Shown piece after piece: positions 29,004-38,437 of a stretch of DNA of 64,000 bases. The notes under the pieces were generated by a model that was not told where the DNA came from, made no database searches, and worked only from the letters and a program-made list of their open reading frames with translations. The stretch spans positions 4,692,501-4,756,500 of the forward strand of contig NZ_RBXL01000001.1 in the NCBI RefSeq assembly GCF_003634315.1, written 5' to 3'. Both the position numbers and the translations under genes were made by a program. The stretch is from Thiocapsa rosea (GTDB taxonomy: Bacteria; Pseudomonadota; Gammaproteobacteria; Chromatiales; Chromatiaceae). Position 1 is the stretch's first letter, and the number at the start of each line of letters is the position of its first letter.

Positions 29004-31082
29004 ATGGCGAAGGCGAGATACTCGGTTCAACCCGGCAACTGGGACAACGCCGGGGCCAGAGCAACGGACAACGGGGTGAATTTCTGCATCTTCTCGCGCT
29101 ATGCGGAAGACATTCAGCTGCTGCTGTTCGAAACGTCAGCCAGTCCCGAGCCCTACGAGATCATCGCCCTGGATCCGCAGGTGAATCGAACCTTCTTCTT
29201 CTGGCACATCTTCGTCGAGGGCTTGGGCGAGGGAGTCTTCTACAACTGGCGCATCCGCGGCACCTGCGACACCCGCGAGATCGGGTGTCGGATGGACGGC
29301 GAGAAGGCGCTCCTCGACCCCTGGGCCGTCACGGTCGACGATCGGCTGTGGAACCGGGAGGTGGCCTGCCGCCCCGGCGACAATGTCGCCACCGCGATCC
29401 GCGCGCAGGTCGTACACGACCGTTACGATTGGGAAGGCGACACGCCCCTATATATCCCGCTGAACGCCGCAGTGATTTACGAGATGCACGCCGGCGGCTT
29501 TACGCGCCATCCCTCGTCCGGGGTTGCACACCCCGGTACCTTCGGTGCCGTGATCGAGAAAATACCCTATCTGCAGGACCTCGGGATCACCCATGTCGAG
29601 CTGATGCCGATCATGGCCTTCGATCCCCAAGACGTCCCGCCGAAGACCGCGGCCATGGGCCTCGAGAACTACTGGGGATACAGCACCCACAGTTTCTTCG
29701 CACCGCATCCCGGCTTCGCGCTGGATCCGTCGCGTGCCCGCGACGAGTTTCGCGATCTGGTCAAGGCCCTGCACCGTGCCGGCATCGGGGTGATCCTGGA
29801 TGTCGTCTTCAATCACACCGCAGAGGGCGGCAACAGCGGCCCGACGATCAGTTTCAAAGGGATCGGCAACGAGGTCTTCTATCATCTGGATTTCTCCGAT
29901 CGGCGCCTCTACCGCGACTACACCGGTTGCGGCAACACGGTGAACTGCAACCATCCGATCGTCACACGCTTCCTCATCGATGCCTTGCTCTACTGGGTGC
30001 GTCAGATGCATGTGGACGGATTTCGCTTCGATCTCGCCAGCGCCCTGGCGCGCGGCGAGGACGGCAACCCCCAGTATCACGCGCCGATCCTTTGGGCGAC
30101 CGAGCTGTCACCCGCGCTGGGCCGTTCACACATCATCGCAGAGGCTTGGGACGCGGCAGGGCTCTATCAGGTCGGCGACTTCCCCGGCTTTCGATGGGCC
30201 GAGTGGAACGGACGCTATCGCGATCTGATGCGCAGCTTCGTCAAAGGCGACACCGGCATGGTCGCCGAGGTGGCGACTCGGATGGCCGGCTCGAGCGACT
30301 TGTATCAGAGCCGCGGACGGCTTCCGAGCAATTCCATCAACTTCATCACCTGCCACGACGGCTTCACCCTCTGGGATCTAGTGAGCTACAACCGCAAGCA
30401 CAACGAGGCCAACGGCGAGGACAACCGCGACGGCCACAACGACAACCTGAGCTGGAACTGCGGTGTCGAAGGCCCGACCGATGATCCGGCGATCCTCGCG
30501 TTGCGGCGACGCCAGGCCCGCAACTTCATCGCCGTCCTCATGCTGAGCCAGGGCGTGCCCATGCTGCGATCCGGCGACGAGGTGCTGCAAAGCAAACAGG
30601 GCAACAACAACAGCTACTGCCAGAACAACGCCCTCTCTTGGTTCGACTGGACCCTGCTCGAGGACAACTGCGGGATGCACGACTTCGTCCGGGGTATGAT
30701 CGCCTTTCGTCAACGCCACCCGACCCTGCGTCGCAGCCGTTTTTTGACCGGCGAGCCCGCGAACGGCCAGACCTTGCCGGATATCACCTGGCACGGAGTG
30801 GGACTCGATTCCCCGGAATGGGACAACCCCGCAGCGCAATCCTTGGCCCTCACCCTCGCCGGGATCACCGCCGAGGAGCCGCCTCTTCACATCATGATCA
30901 ATATGGGAAAGGCTCCACTGGAGTTCGCGGTTCCACCGCTCGCCGGCCGGTCCTGGCATGTGGCGATCGACACCGACCGCGAACCGGCGATCTTGGAGCA
31001 TCCCGATCCGTGCCCAACGTCCGGGTCGCGTGTCCGGGTCGCCCAGCGTAGCCTGATGGTGCTCGAAGGCCGCGCCGTCTAA
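29004..31082 (+). CDS. glgX: Glycogen debranching enzyme GlgX (isoamylase type)
   Basis: Hydrolyses alpha-1,6 branches of glycogen or limit dextrin. 692 aa from ATG 29004 with AGGAG upstream; the frame further upstream overlaps a repeat. N-terminal CBM48-like domain (GVNFCIFSRYAEDIQLLLFE), then the GH13 barrel: DVVFNHTAEGG, the nucleophile Asp in GFRFDLASALAR, acid/base Glu in HIIAEAWDAAG and the third Asp in FITCHDGFTLWDLVSY. It begins a run glgX-gnd-zwf with short gaps, linking glycogen breakdown to the oxidative pentose-phosphate pathway. Confidence 0.96.
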   Translation: MAKARYSVQPGNWDNAGARATDNGVNFCIFSRYAEDIQLLLFETSASPEPYEIIALDPQVNRTFFFWHIFVEGLGEGVFYNWRIRGTCDTREIGCRMDGEKALLDPWAVTVDDRLWNREVACRPGDNVATAIRAQVVHDRYDWEGDTPLYIPLNAAVIYEMHAGGFTRHPSSGVAHPGTFGAVIEKIPYLQDLGITHVELMPIMAFDPQDVPPKTAAMGLENYWGYSTHSFFAPHPGFALDPSRARDEFRDLVKALHRAGIGVILDVVFNHTAEGGNSGPTISFKGIGNEVFYHLDFSDRRLYRDYTGCGNTVNCNHPIVTRFLIDALLYWVRQMHVDGFRFDLASALARGEDGNPQYHAPILWATELSPALGRSHIIAEAWDAAGLYQVGDFPGFRWAEWNGRYRDLMRSFVKGDTGMVAEVATRMAGSSDLYQSRGRLPSNSINFITCHDGFTLWDLVSYNRKHNEANGEDNRDGHNDNLSWNCGVEGPTDDPAILALRRRQARNFIAVLMLSQGVPMLRSGDEVLQSKQGNNNSYCQNNALSWFDWTLLEDNCGMHDFVRGMIAFRQRHPTLRRSRFLTGEPANGQTLPDITWHGVGLDSPEWDNPAAQSLALTLAGITAEEPPLHIMINMGKAPLEFAVPPLAGRSWHVAIDTDREPAILEHPDPCPTSGSRVRVAQRSLMVLEGRAV

Positions 31083-31113
31083 AACCTTTAGCCGCCAATA
31101 GGGGAAACGCCTC

Positions 31114-32130
31114 ATGCAACTCGCAATGATCGGTCTCGGTCGAATGGGCGCCAATATGGTGCTCCGGCTTATGCGCGCCGGACATCGGTGTGTCGTCTAT
31201 GATCGCGATCCCGCCGCAGTCGCGGCGCTGGTCGCCGAAGGCGCCGTCGGTGCGCAGGACATGGCCGATCTCTGCGCCAAGCTCGAAGCGCCGCGCAACA
31301 TCTGGATCATGGTTCCGGCGGCGGTCGTGGACCAGGTCATCGACGATCTGATCCCGCATCTGGAGACCGACGACACCCTCATCGACGGGGGCAACTCGAA
31401 CTACCGCGACGACATCGCCCATGCAAAGCGCCTCGCACCGAAGGGGATCCACTTCGTCGACTGCGGAACCAGCGGAGGCGTCTGGGGTCTGGAACGGGGC
31501 TACTGCCTGATGATCGGCGGGGAGGACGAGGCGGTCGAACGGCTTGATCCGGTCTTCGCCGCCCTCTCGCCCGGCCCGGGCGAGATCGAGCGCACGGCCG
31601 GACGCGACGGCGCCTTCAGCCGCTCCGAGCAAGGCTATCTGCACTGCGGCCCCAACGGTGCGGGCCATTTCGTGAAGATGGTCCACAACGGCATCGAGTA
31701 TGCGCTGATGGCCGCCTACGCCGAGGGCTTCAACATCCTCAAGCATGCCGGCGTCGGGCTCGATGAGCATGCGGTGGATGCCGAGACCGCGCCTCTGGCC
31801 AATCCCGAGCATTATCAATACCGCATCGACGTCGGCGAGGTCGCCGAGGTCTGGCGTCGCGGCAGCGTGGTGGCCTCCTGGCTGCTGGACCTGACGGCAA
31901 CGGCGCTGCGCGCGGACCCGCAGCTTGAAGGATTCAGCGGCCGCGTCTCGGACTCGGGCGAGGGCCGTTGGACCTGCCTCGCGGCGATCGAGACCGGTAC
32001 ACCGGCGCCCTTGCTCACCACCGCACTCTTCGAGCGCTTCAGCTCGCGCGGCGAGGCGGATTTCGCCAATCAGATCCTCTCGGCCATGCGCTATCAGTTC
32101 GGCGGCCATCACGAGAAGCCCGAACGTTAA
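31114..32130 (+). CDS. gnd: 6-phosphogluconate dehydrogenase, decarboxylating (short form)
   Basis: Oxidises 6-phosphogluconate to ribulose 5-phosphate and CO2. 338 aa, the length of the short (YqeC/GndA-like) class, not the 470-aa E. coli form. Dinucleotide fold GLGRMGANM at residues 7-15, [11 protein letters not shown], substrate region [20 protein letters not shown], catalytic [20 protein letters not shown]. The C-terminal helical part is typical. It lies 31 bp after glgX. The TAA stop overlaps the end of a reversed type B element. Confidence 0.95.
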   Translation: MQLAMIGLGRMGANMVLRLMRAGHRCVVYDRDPAAVAALVAEGAVGAQDMADLCAKLEAPRNIWIMVPAAVVDQVIDDLIPHLETDDTLIDGGNSNYRDDIAHAKRLAPKGIHFVDCGTSGGVWGLERGYCLMIGGEDEAVERLDPVFAALSPGPGEIERTAGRDGAFSRSEQGYLHCGPNGAGHFVKMVHNGIEYALMAAYAEGFNILKHAGVGLDEHAVDAETAPLANPEHYQYRIDVGEVAEVWRRGSVVASWLLDLTATALRADPQLEGFSGRVSDSGEGRWTCLAAIETGTPAPLLTTALFERFSSRGEADFANQILSAMRYQFGGHHEKPER

Positions 32131-32213
32131 GCCGCGCCCGGCCGGTTATGCGCTGTTTTCGGATGGGGTCAGCCCCGGAAGACTTGACGAGCGTTGGAGC
32201 TGGCGCGGTTTAA
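32127..32213 (-). repeat. Type B inverted-end element, reverse copy, between gnd and zwf
   Basis: 87 bp; ends TTAAGCCGCGCCCGG and GGCGCGGTTTA. The interior GGATGGGGTCAGCCCCGG resembles the copy at 4429 read backwards. It includes the gnd stop codon. Its presence inside a presumed operon may break or dampen the transcript. Confidence 0.88.
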
Positions 32214-32239
32214 GTTGACGAACAAAAAGGAGAGATCCC

Positions 32240-33784
32240 TTGCCCACACAGCGCTTGAGCGCCGAAACCACACCGCCCGCCCCGCCGAACGCCATGATCA
32301 TCTTCGGTGCCGCGGGCGATCTGACCAAGCGCAAGCTGATCCCCGCGCTCTTTCATCTGTGCCACGGAAACCTGCTCCCCGACACCTTCGCGGTCGTCGG
32401 GCTGGACCGATTGGAGATGGACGACACGGCTTTTCAGGCGATGATGGCCGAGGAGGTCCAACGTAACGTCGGAAGTGCATGGAATGCAGAGACTTGGGCG
32501 CGCCTGTGCGATCGGCTGCACTACATGCAGGGCAACATCACCGACCAGGCGACCTACATCGAACTCTGCGAGCGCCTTTCCGGGATCGATGCCGAGCGGG
32601 GAACCGACGGAAACTATCTCTTCTATCTTGCTGTTCCGCCATCGCTCTTCGGCGACATCACACGCTTGCTCGGTGCCGTCGGACTGACCGCAGAGTGCGA
32701 GAACGACTGGCGTCGCGTCATCATCGAAAAGCCGTTCGGCATCGATCTGGACAGCGCCAAGGCGCTTAACCGGATGCTCCACGAGACGCTGGACGAGGAC
32801 CAGATCTACCGTATCGACCACTATCTGGGCAAAGAGACGGTCCAGAACATTATGGTCTTTCGGTTTTCCAACGGCTTCATCGAGCCGCTCTGGAATCGTC
32901 AACACATCGATCATGTCCAGATCACGGTGGCCGAATCCGTCGGCGTGGAGCATCGCGGGCCCTACTACGATACGGCGGGCGCCTTGCGGGACATGATCCC
33001 GAACCACCTCTTGGTTCTGCTCGGGTTTCTCGGGATGGAGCCGCCGAACTCGTTCGACTCGCAAGCCGTGCGCGACGAGATCAACAAGGTCCTCGACGCC
33101 GTCCATCCCCTGACGCCGGAGCAGGTCCTCACAAACGCCGTGCGTGGCCAATACGGCGAAGGCGTGATGCCGAACGGAGAGAAGGTGCCCGCCTACCGAT
33201 CCTCCCCGGGAGTTGATCCCAACTCGCGCACCGAGACCTTCGCCGCGCTCAAGCTGACGATGGACAACTGGCGCTGGGCCGGGGTGCCCTTCTATCTGCG
33301 CACCGGCAAACGCTTGACGGCGCAATACACGGAGGTGGTCATCCAGTTCAAGCGGGCGCCCAAGATCATGTTCAAGGACGCCGACACCGCCCAGATGAAC
33401 CCGGACATGTTGGTGCTGCGCATCCAGCCGAACGAAGGCATCCAGATCAGCTTCGGGGCGAAGATCCCCGGGCCGCGGATGCGTGTGGGCACGGTCAACA
33501 TGGACTTTTGCTATGCCGACTACTTCGGCAATGCCCCCGCAACGGGTTACGAAACACTCATCTACGACTGCATGAACGGCGATGCCACGCTCTTCAAGCA
33601 CGCCGACACGGTCGAAAAAGGCTGGGAGATCGTCCAATCGGTCCAGGACGTCTGGTCCGCCCTGCCCGCCCGCGACTTTCCCAACTATGCCGCCGGCACC
33701 TGGGGCCCGGCCGCCGCGGGCGATCTGCTCAAGAACGACGGGCGCCTCTGGCGGCGGATTACGACTCCCGATGAACCCACTTGA
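32240..33784 (+). CDS. zwf: Glucose-6-phosphate 1-dehydrogenase
   Basis: First enzyme of the oxidative pentose-phosphate pathway. 514 aa; TTG start at 32240 with AAGGAGA upstream. NADP-binding IFGAAGDLTKRKLIPALFHL, active-site RIDHYLGKETVQNIMVFRF, later GPYYDTAGALRDMIPNHLL and TGKRLTAQYTEVVIQFK. Full length. It overlaps the following small gene by 14 bp. Confidence 0.98.
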   Translation: MPTQRLSAETTPPAPPNAMIIFGAAGDLTKRKLIPALFHLCHGNLLPDTFAVVGLDRLEMDDTAFQAMMAEEVQRNVGSAWNAETWARLCDRLHYMQGNITDQATYIELCERLSGIDAERGTDGNYLFYLAVPPSLFGDITRLLGAVGLTAECENDWRRVIIEKPFGIDLDSAKALNRMLHETLDEDQIYRIDHYLGKETVQNIMVFRFSNGFIEPLWNRQHIDHVQITVAESVGVEHRGPYYDTAGALRDMIPNHLLVLLGFLGMEPPNSFDSQAVRDEINKVLDAVHPLTPEQVLTNAVRGQYGEGVMPNGEKVPAYRSSPGVDPNSRTETFAALKLTMDNWRWAGVPFYLRTGKRLTAQYTEVVIQFKRAPKIMFKDADTAQMNPDMLVLRIQPNEGIQISFGAKIPGPRMRVGTVNMDFCYADYFGNAPATGYETLIYDCMNGDATLFKHADTVEKGWEIVQSVQDVWSALPARDFPNYAAGTWGPAAAGDLLKNDGRLWRRITTPDEPT

Positions 33785-33968
33785 GACCCGCGATGCGCGT
33801 TGTCCCTGGTGCGACGCTCCGATCGAGCTGACGATCGACGTCAGCGCCGTTCCGCAGACCTACATCGAAGACTGCCAGGTCTGTTGCGCCCCGATCGTCG
33901 TCCGCGTCGCCATGGATCCGGACCTGGAAGACGACCTGGTCATCACCTTGGAGCGTGACGGCGATTGA
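33771..33968 (+). CDS. CPXCG-type cysteine-rich small protein
   Basis: 65 aa, starting inside the end of zwf. Two Cys pairs, CPWC near residue 11 and CQVCC near residue 34, look like a zinc ribbon. The tail AMDPDLEDDLVITLERDGD is acidic. This matches the CPXCG-motif cysteine-rich family of unknown function. The 14-bp overlap suggests coupled translation with zwf. Confidence 0.88.
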   Translation: MNPLETRDARCPWCDAPIELTIDVSAVPQTYIEDCQVCCAPIVVRVAMDPDLEDDLVITLERDGD

Positions 33969-34013
33969 CGCCTTGCTCACGCAGGACAGGAACTGTAGCG
34001 AGACCCTTCGAGA

Positions 34014-34077
34014 TCGTTGTCGTTGTCGTTGTCGTTGTCGGATCGATCATCGATTACGACAACGACAACGACAACGA
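34014..34077. repeat. Hexanucleotide-arm hairpin, copy 3
   Basis: Four CGTTGT units (34015-34038) on the left; the right arm 34056-34077 is the exact complement of 22 bases. The loop contains GATCGATCATCGAT. The outer flanks CGAGACC (about 34000) and GGTCTCG (34080) also pair. It lies in the 391-bp gap after the CPXCG gene. The remainder of that gap holds a type A element and no gene. Confidence 0.92.
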
Positions 34078-34262
34078 ACGGTCTCGACAGGTCTTGCATC
34101 CCAAGCCCGCCTCGGGTGAAATTCGCGCCCGAGCAGCGTCTGAGGCCCGACAGACGCCCAACCGCGCCAAGGTCCAATACGCCGAGGTTTTCCCGAAACC
34201 GGACTCGGCGGTCCCGAATCGCTCGATCCTCGACGCGGTTTCCATTCCCAACAAACAAGTCC

Positions 34263-34347
34263 TGAACCGCGTCCGCTCCGACGCGCCCGGGATCGCCGAG
34301 ATCCGATCCCGCGCGATGCCGGCCCAAAGTGCACACGACGCGGTTCA
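34263..34347 (+). repeat. Type A element variant with TGAACC ends
   Basis: 85 bp with ends TGAACCGCGTCC and GACGCGGTTCA; both ends carry the same A-to-G change, so the inverted match is kept. The same change is seen in the copy at 49373-49456. It ends 12 bp before the ABC ATPase start. Confidence 0.82.
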
Positions 34348-34359
34348 GCAGGAGACATC

Positions 34360-35298
34360 ATGATCGAGGTTCGCGAGCTGAGTCGCAGCTATGGCGATCT
34401 CAAGGCGGTGCAAGCGGTGTCGTTCGACATCGGCCGCGGCGAGATCGTCGGACTGCTCGGCCACAACGGGGCCGGCAAGACCACCATCATGAAGATGATG
34501 ACGGGTTATCTGGAGCCGAGCAGCGGCTCGATCCGGATCGACGGTCTGGACATCGCCGAGCAGCGGCGCGAGGCGCAACGGCGCATCGGCTATCTGCCCG
34601 AGAACTGCCCGCTCTACCCCGAGATGCGTGTAATCGACTACCTGGACTACCAGGCAGCATTGCACGGGATGGCCGACAGCCGCCGACCCGCGGCCATCCG
34701 CCGGGCGATCGAGCGCACGGATCTCGGCCCCAAGGCGACCGCGACCATCGCCACCCTCTCGCGAGGCTATCGGCAGCGCGTCGGCGTGGCCCAGGCGATC
34801 CTGCACGAGCCGGCCATCCTCATCCTGGACGAGCCGACCAACGGCCTGGACCCGTCCCAGATCCAGCACATGCGAAGCCTGGTGCGCGAGCTGGCCGAGG
34901 ACGCGACCCTGATCATCTCCACCCATGTCCTCCAAGAGGTCGAGGCGGTGTGCAGCCGGGTGCTCATCATGCGCGGCGGCCAACTGGCGCTCGACAGCGC
35001 GCTGGATGCCATCGGGCGACCCAAGCGGCTGCTCGTCACACTCGACTGCTCGCCCGAGGAGGCCCGTCCGGTGCTCGCGCAGATCGAGGGAGTCACGGGG
35101 GTGGAGGCGTGGGACGGCGACGCCGGTCTGCAGCATTTCGCCCTGAGCGCGGAGGATCCTCAGGCGCTCGCGCCGCGGGTCGCCAAGGCGCTCGGCGGAC
35201 AACCTTGGAGCCTCTATGAGCTCGCGCCCGAGCGGCGTGACCTCGAAGACCTCTTCGGAGCCGTGACCCTGGAGCAGATGGAGGTGGCTCATGTCTGA
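34360..35298 (+). CDS. ABC transporter ATP-binding protein, GldA-like
   Basis: Cytoplasmic ATPase subunit of an ABC-2-type transporter. 312 aa. Walker A GHNGAGKTTIMKMM, Q-loop area GYLPENCPLYPEM, signature LSRGYRQRVGVAQA, Walker B ILILDEPTNGLDP, H-loop IISTHVLQEVEAV. A C-terminal extension (about 220-312) is typical of the DrrA/GldA group. It overlaps the next gene by 8 bp. The GldA-GldFG arrangement is named after gliding motility genes but is widespread in non-gliding bacteria, where the substrate is unknown. Confidence 0.93.
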   Translation: MIEVRELSRSYGDLKAVQAVSFDIGRGEIVGLLGHNGAGKTTIMKMMTGYLEPSSGSIRIDGLDIAEQRREAQRRIGYLPENCPLYPEMRVIDYLDYQAALHGMADSRRPAAIRRAIERTDLGPKATATIATLSRGYRQRVGVAQAILHEPAILILDEPTNGLDPSQIQHMRSLVRELAEDATLIISTHVLQEVEAVCSRVLIMRGGQLALDSALDAIGRPKRLLVTLDCSPEEARPVLAQIEGVTGVEAWDGDAGLQHFALSAEDPQALAPRVAKALGGQPWSLYELAPERRDLEDLFGAVTLEQMEVAHV

Positions 35299-38227
35299 CA
35301 TCCTGCGCGTGGCACGCCGCGAGCTCGGCGCCTTCTTCGGCTCGCCCGTCGCCTATCTCTTCATCGGCGCCTTCCTGGCGGTCTCGCTCTTCGTCTTCTT
35401 CTGGGTCGATGCCTTCTTTGCGCGCAACATCGCCGATGCTCGCCCATTGTTCGTCTGGATGCCGGTACTGCTGATCTTTCTCTGCGCCGCCCTGACCATG
35501 CGGCTGTGGAGCGAGGAGCGACGCGCCGGGACGCTCGAAACACTCATGACCCTGCCGGTGCCGACCCTGCATCTGGTCTTGGGTAAGTTCCTTGCCGGCC
35601 TTGCCCTGGTCGCGATCGCTTTGGCCCTGACGCTGCCGATCCCGCTGACCGTCTCTTTCCTGGGTCCGATGGACTGGGGCCCGGTGATCGGTGCCTATCT
35701 GGCGACCCTGCTGCTGGCCTCGGCCTACCTGGCGATCGGACTCTTCGTCTCCTCGCGCACCGACAACCCCATCGTCGCCCTGATCGGGACCACCTTGGTC
35801 GGCGCCCTCCTCTACCTGATCGGCACCCCGGCCCTGACCAGCCTGGTCGGGCATGGCGGCGGCGAGCTGCTTCGACTCATCGGCAGCGGCTCGCGTTTCG
35901 AGTCCATCACCCGCGGCGTAATCGATCTGCGCGATCTCTTCTACTACTTGACCATCGTCGGCGCCTTCCTCGCCCTCACCCTCTACAGCCTGGAGCGGCT
36001 GCGCTGGGCCGAGTCGGACGCCAACCGGCGGCACCATCGACGCTGGAGCCTTGTCACCGGGCTTGCGGTCGCCAACCTCCTGGCCGCGAACCTCTGGCTC
36101 GGCGCCATCGGCAATGCCCGCGTGGATCTCACCGAGGGTCGGGTCTACTCGATCTCGGAGGCGACCCGAACCTATCTTGGTCAGTTGCAGGAGCCGCTCC
36201 TGATCCGCGGCTATTTCAGCGCGGACACACACCCCTTGCTGGCCCCGTTGGTTCCCCAGATCCGCGATCTGCTGCGTGAATATCAGATCGCCGGCGCCGG
36301 CCGAGTCCAGGTCGAATTCGTCGACCCTCAGCGCTCGCCCGAGCTCGAGCGCGAGGCCGGCGAGCAATACGGGATCCGCCCCGTCGCCTTCCAGACCGCG
36401 ACCAAGTATCAGGCCTCCGTGGTCAATTCCTATTTCGACATCCTGATCAAGTACGGCGATCAGTTCGAGACGCTCGGCTTCCAGGACCTCATCGACGTGA
36501 AGGTCCAAGGCGAAACCGATCTGGACGTGCGTCTGCGCAACCCCGAGTACGACCTCACCCGCGTGATCCGCAAGGTCCTCTACGGCTACCAAGGTGCCGG
36601 CGATCTCTTCGCCAATCTGACCGAACCGGTGCGTTTCCGCGGCTTCATCTCGCCGGCCGATCGCCTGCCCGAGCCCTTGCCCGGCCTGCGGGCCGATGTG
36701 GAGTCGATATTGACCGAGCTTGCCGCGAACGGCGGCGAGCGTTTCAGCTTCGAGATCCAGGATCCGGCAGCTGGCGACGGTACACTGGCCCGGACGATTG
36801 CCGAGCAGTTCGGCTTCGAGCCGCTGGTGGTCAGCCTGCTCGATCCCACGCCCTTCTATTTCTACATGGTGCTCGAATCCGGCGATCAGGCCGTTCCGGT
36901 ACCGCTGCCCGAATCGCTCGATCGGGCGGGTTTGGCACGCGCCATCGAGGCCGGCATCAAGCGGTTCGCACCGGGCGTGCTGCGCACCATCGCGCTCTAC
37001 ACGCCACCGTCGATGCCCGGGATGTTCGGCGAGCCGAGCCCCGGGCCCGGCTACGCACTCTTGCAGGAGACCCTGCGCAGCGGATTCAATCTGCGCGAGA
37101 CGGATCTCACCTCCGGTCAGGTCGCCGAGGATACCGATCTGCTCCTGGTGGTCGGGCCAGAGGCGATGGACGAGCGCCAGCAGTTCGCCATCGACCAGTT
37201 CCTGATGCAGGGCGGGACCGTCATCCTGGCTGCATCCAGTTTCGATCTGGACCTGGCCGGGGGCTCCATTGCGGCGCAAGCCGCCCCGACCGGGTTGGAG
37301 GACTGGCTCGCGCATCAGGGGCTGACACTCGAGCCGAGCCTGGTGCTCGACCCCAAGAACACGCCCTTCCCGATCCCGGTGCAGCGCGATCTGGGCGGCT
37401 TCGTGGTCGAGGAGATCCAAACGCTCGACTATCCCTATTTTCCGGATGTCCGCAGCGACGGGCTCGCGCAGGACTCCGGAATCACCTCCGCGGTTGGCCA
37501 GATCACCATGAACTGGTCTTCGCCGATTCAGGTCGATGGCGAGAAGAATGCCGGTCGGCGGGTGATCGAGCTGATCCGCAGCTCCTCCGGGTCCTGGACC
37601 AGCGAATCGGAGAACATGCAACCCGACTTCGAGACGTACGGCAGTCTCGGTTTCCCGCGCGGCGAGGATCGCGGCAGCCGAGTGCTGGCCGTCGCGGTCG
37701 AGGGACGCTTCGGCTCGGCCTTCGCGGGGCGTCCTTCGCCGCTCCTGGAGGACTCGCGCGGAGATACAGCGTCGGCAGACAACGAGCCGGACGACACCGA
37801 CCCGCAAGCGATCGACCCCGACACGGGCGAACCCATCGAGGACAAGGCCCCGGTCATCTCGGGTGTGGTGGAGACATCGCCTGCTTCGGCACGACTGATC
37901 CTGATCGGCTCCTCGACCTTCCTCTCGGATACCGCCATCAGCCTCGCAAGCGAGGCGACGCAGAGCCGCTATCTGGCTCCGCTCGAGCTGGTCCAGAACG
38001 CCGTCGACTGGTCGCTGGAGGACCGGGGCCTGCTCACCCTGCGCGGACGCGGCCAGTTCAACCGGCTGCTCGAGCCGGTGGGTCGCGAGGGTCGCATCTT
38101 CTGGGAGACCCTGAACTATGTCCTGGCCCTCGCCGGACTGGCCTTGGTGTATTGGCTGTACCGACGCGCCCGGGCACGACGCGAGCGGGCCGACGACGCA
38201 ATTCTGGGCGATCTTCCGCGTGCTTGA
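35291..38227 (+). CDS. GldF-GldG fusion: ABC-2 permease plus large auxiliary domain
   Basis: 978 aa. Residues about 1-240 are a six-segment ABC-2 permease (opening LRVARRELGAFFGSPVAYLF). From about 250 a GldG-type domain follows: membrane segment LVTGLAVANLLAANLWLG, then DLTEGRVYSISEATRTYLGQ, VQVEFVDPQRSPELE, DLTRVIRKVLYGYQG. The last membrane helix, FWETLNYVLALAGLALVYWL, precedes a basic tail. Family members are often two separate genes; here they are one. It forms an operon-like set with the ATPase before it and the DUF4340 gene after it, separated from the latter by a repeat composite. Confidence 0.9.
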   Translation: MSDILRVARRELGAFFGSPVAYLFIGAFLAVSLFVFFWVDAFFARNIADARPLFVWMPVLLIFLCAALTMRLWSEERRAGTLETLMTLPVPTLHLVLGKFLAGLALVAIALALTLPIPLTVSFLGPMDWGPVIGAYLATLLLASAYLAIGLFVSSRTDNPIVALIGTTLVGALLYLIGTPALTSLVGHGGGELLRLIGSGSRFESITRGVIDLRDLFYYLTIVGAFLALTLYSLERLRWAESDANRRHHRRWSLVTGLAVANLLAANLWLGAIGNARVDLTEGRVYSISEATRTYLGQLQEPLLIRGYFSADTHPLLAPLVPQIRDLLREYQIAGAGRVQVEFVDPQRSPELEREAGEQYGIRPVAFQTATKYQASVVNSYFDILIKYGDQFETLGFQDLIDVKVQGETDLDVRLRNPEYDLTRVIRKVLYGYQGAGDLFANLTEPVRFRGFISPADRLPEPLPGLRADVESILTELAANGGERFSFEIQDPAAGDGTLARTIAEQFGFEPLVVSLLDPTPFYFYMVLESGDQAVPVPLPESLDRAGLARAIEAGIKRFAPGVLRTIALYTPPSMPGMFGEPSPGPGYALLQETLRSGFNLRETDLTSGQVAEDTDLLLVVGPEAMDERQQFAIDQFLMQGGTVILAASSFDLDLAGGSIAAQAAPTGLEDWLAHQGLTLEPSLVLDPKNTPFPIPVQRDLGGFVVEEIQTLDYPYFPDVRSDGLAQDSGITSAVGQITMNWSSPIQVDGEKNAGRRVIELIRSSSGSWTSESENMQPDFETYGSLGFPRGEDRGSRVLAVAVEGRFGSAFAGRPSPLLEDSRGDTASADNEPDDTDPQAIDPDTGEPIEDKAPVISGVVETSPASARLILIGSSTFLSDTAISLASEATQSRYLAPLELVQNAVDWSLEDRGLLTLRGRGQFNRLLEPVGREGRIFWETLNYVLALAGLALVYWLYRRARARRERADDAILGDLPRA

Positions 38228-38235
38228 TCCAAGGC

Positions 38236-38429
38236 TAAACCGCGTCCAGAGCGAAATGCTGACTTTCGAGTCGGTTCGACGTTTGGCGTATCCACAGCCC
38301 TTAGCAGGGACGCGGTTTAAAAAGAATTTATTTTTTAACACTTTAAACCGCGCCTGCTCCAACAGTTGTCGGAGCCGGCGCGGCCAAGTCAATCCAACAA
38401 ACTACGCAAATCGCGTTGGGCGCGGTTTA
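38236..38429 (+). repeat. Composite A + AT-rich spacer + B between gldFG and the DUF4340 gene
   Basis: Type A at 38236-38319, spacer AAAGAATTTATTTTTTAACA, type B at 38342-38429. It starts 8 bp after the gldFG stop and ends 8 bp before the DUF4340 start, so it is essentially the whole gap. Confidence 0.92.
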
Positions 38430-38437
38430 AAACGAGA

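Noticed and set aside
35093-38392. A 1099-codon open frame antisense to the GldF-GldG gene
   Set aside because: It is a by-product of high GC; the plus-strand product has clear ABC-2 and GldG motifs, and the antisense product is low-complexity and family-less. The same holds for long antisense frames at 281-1387, 1514-3199 and 20685-22178.
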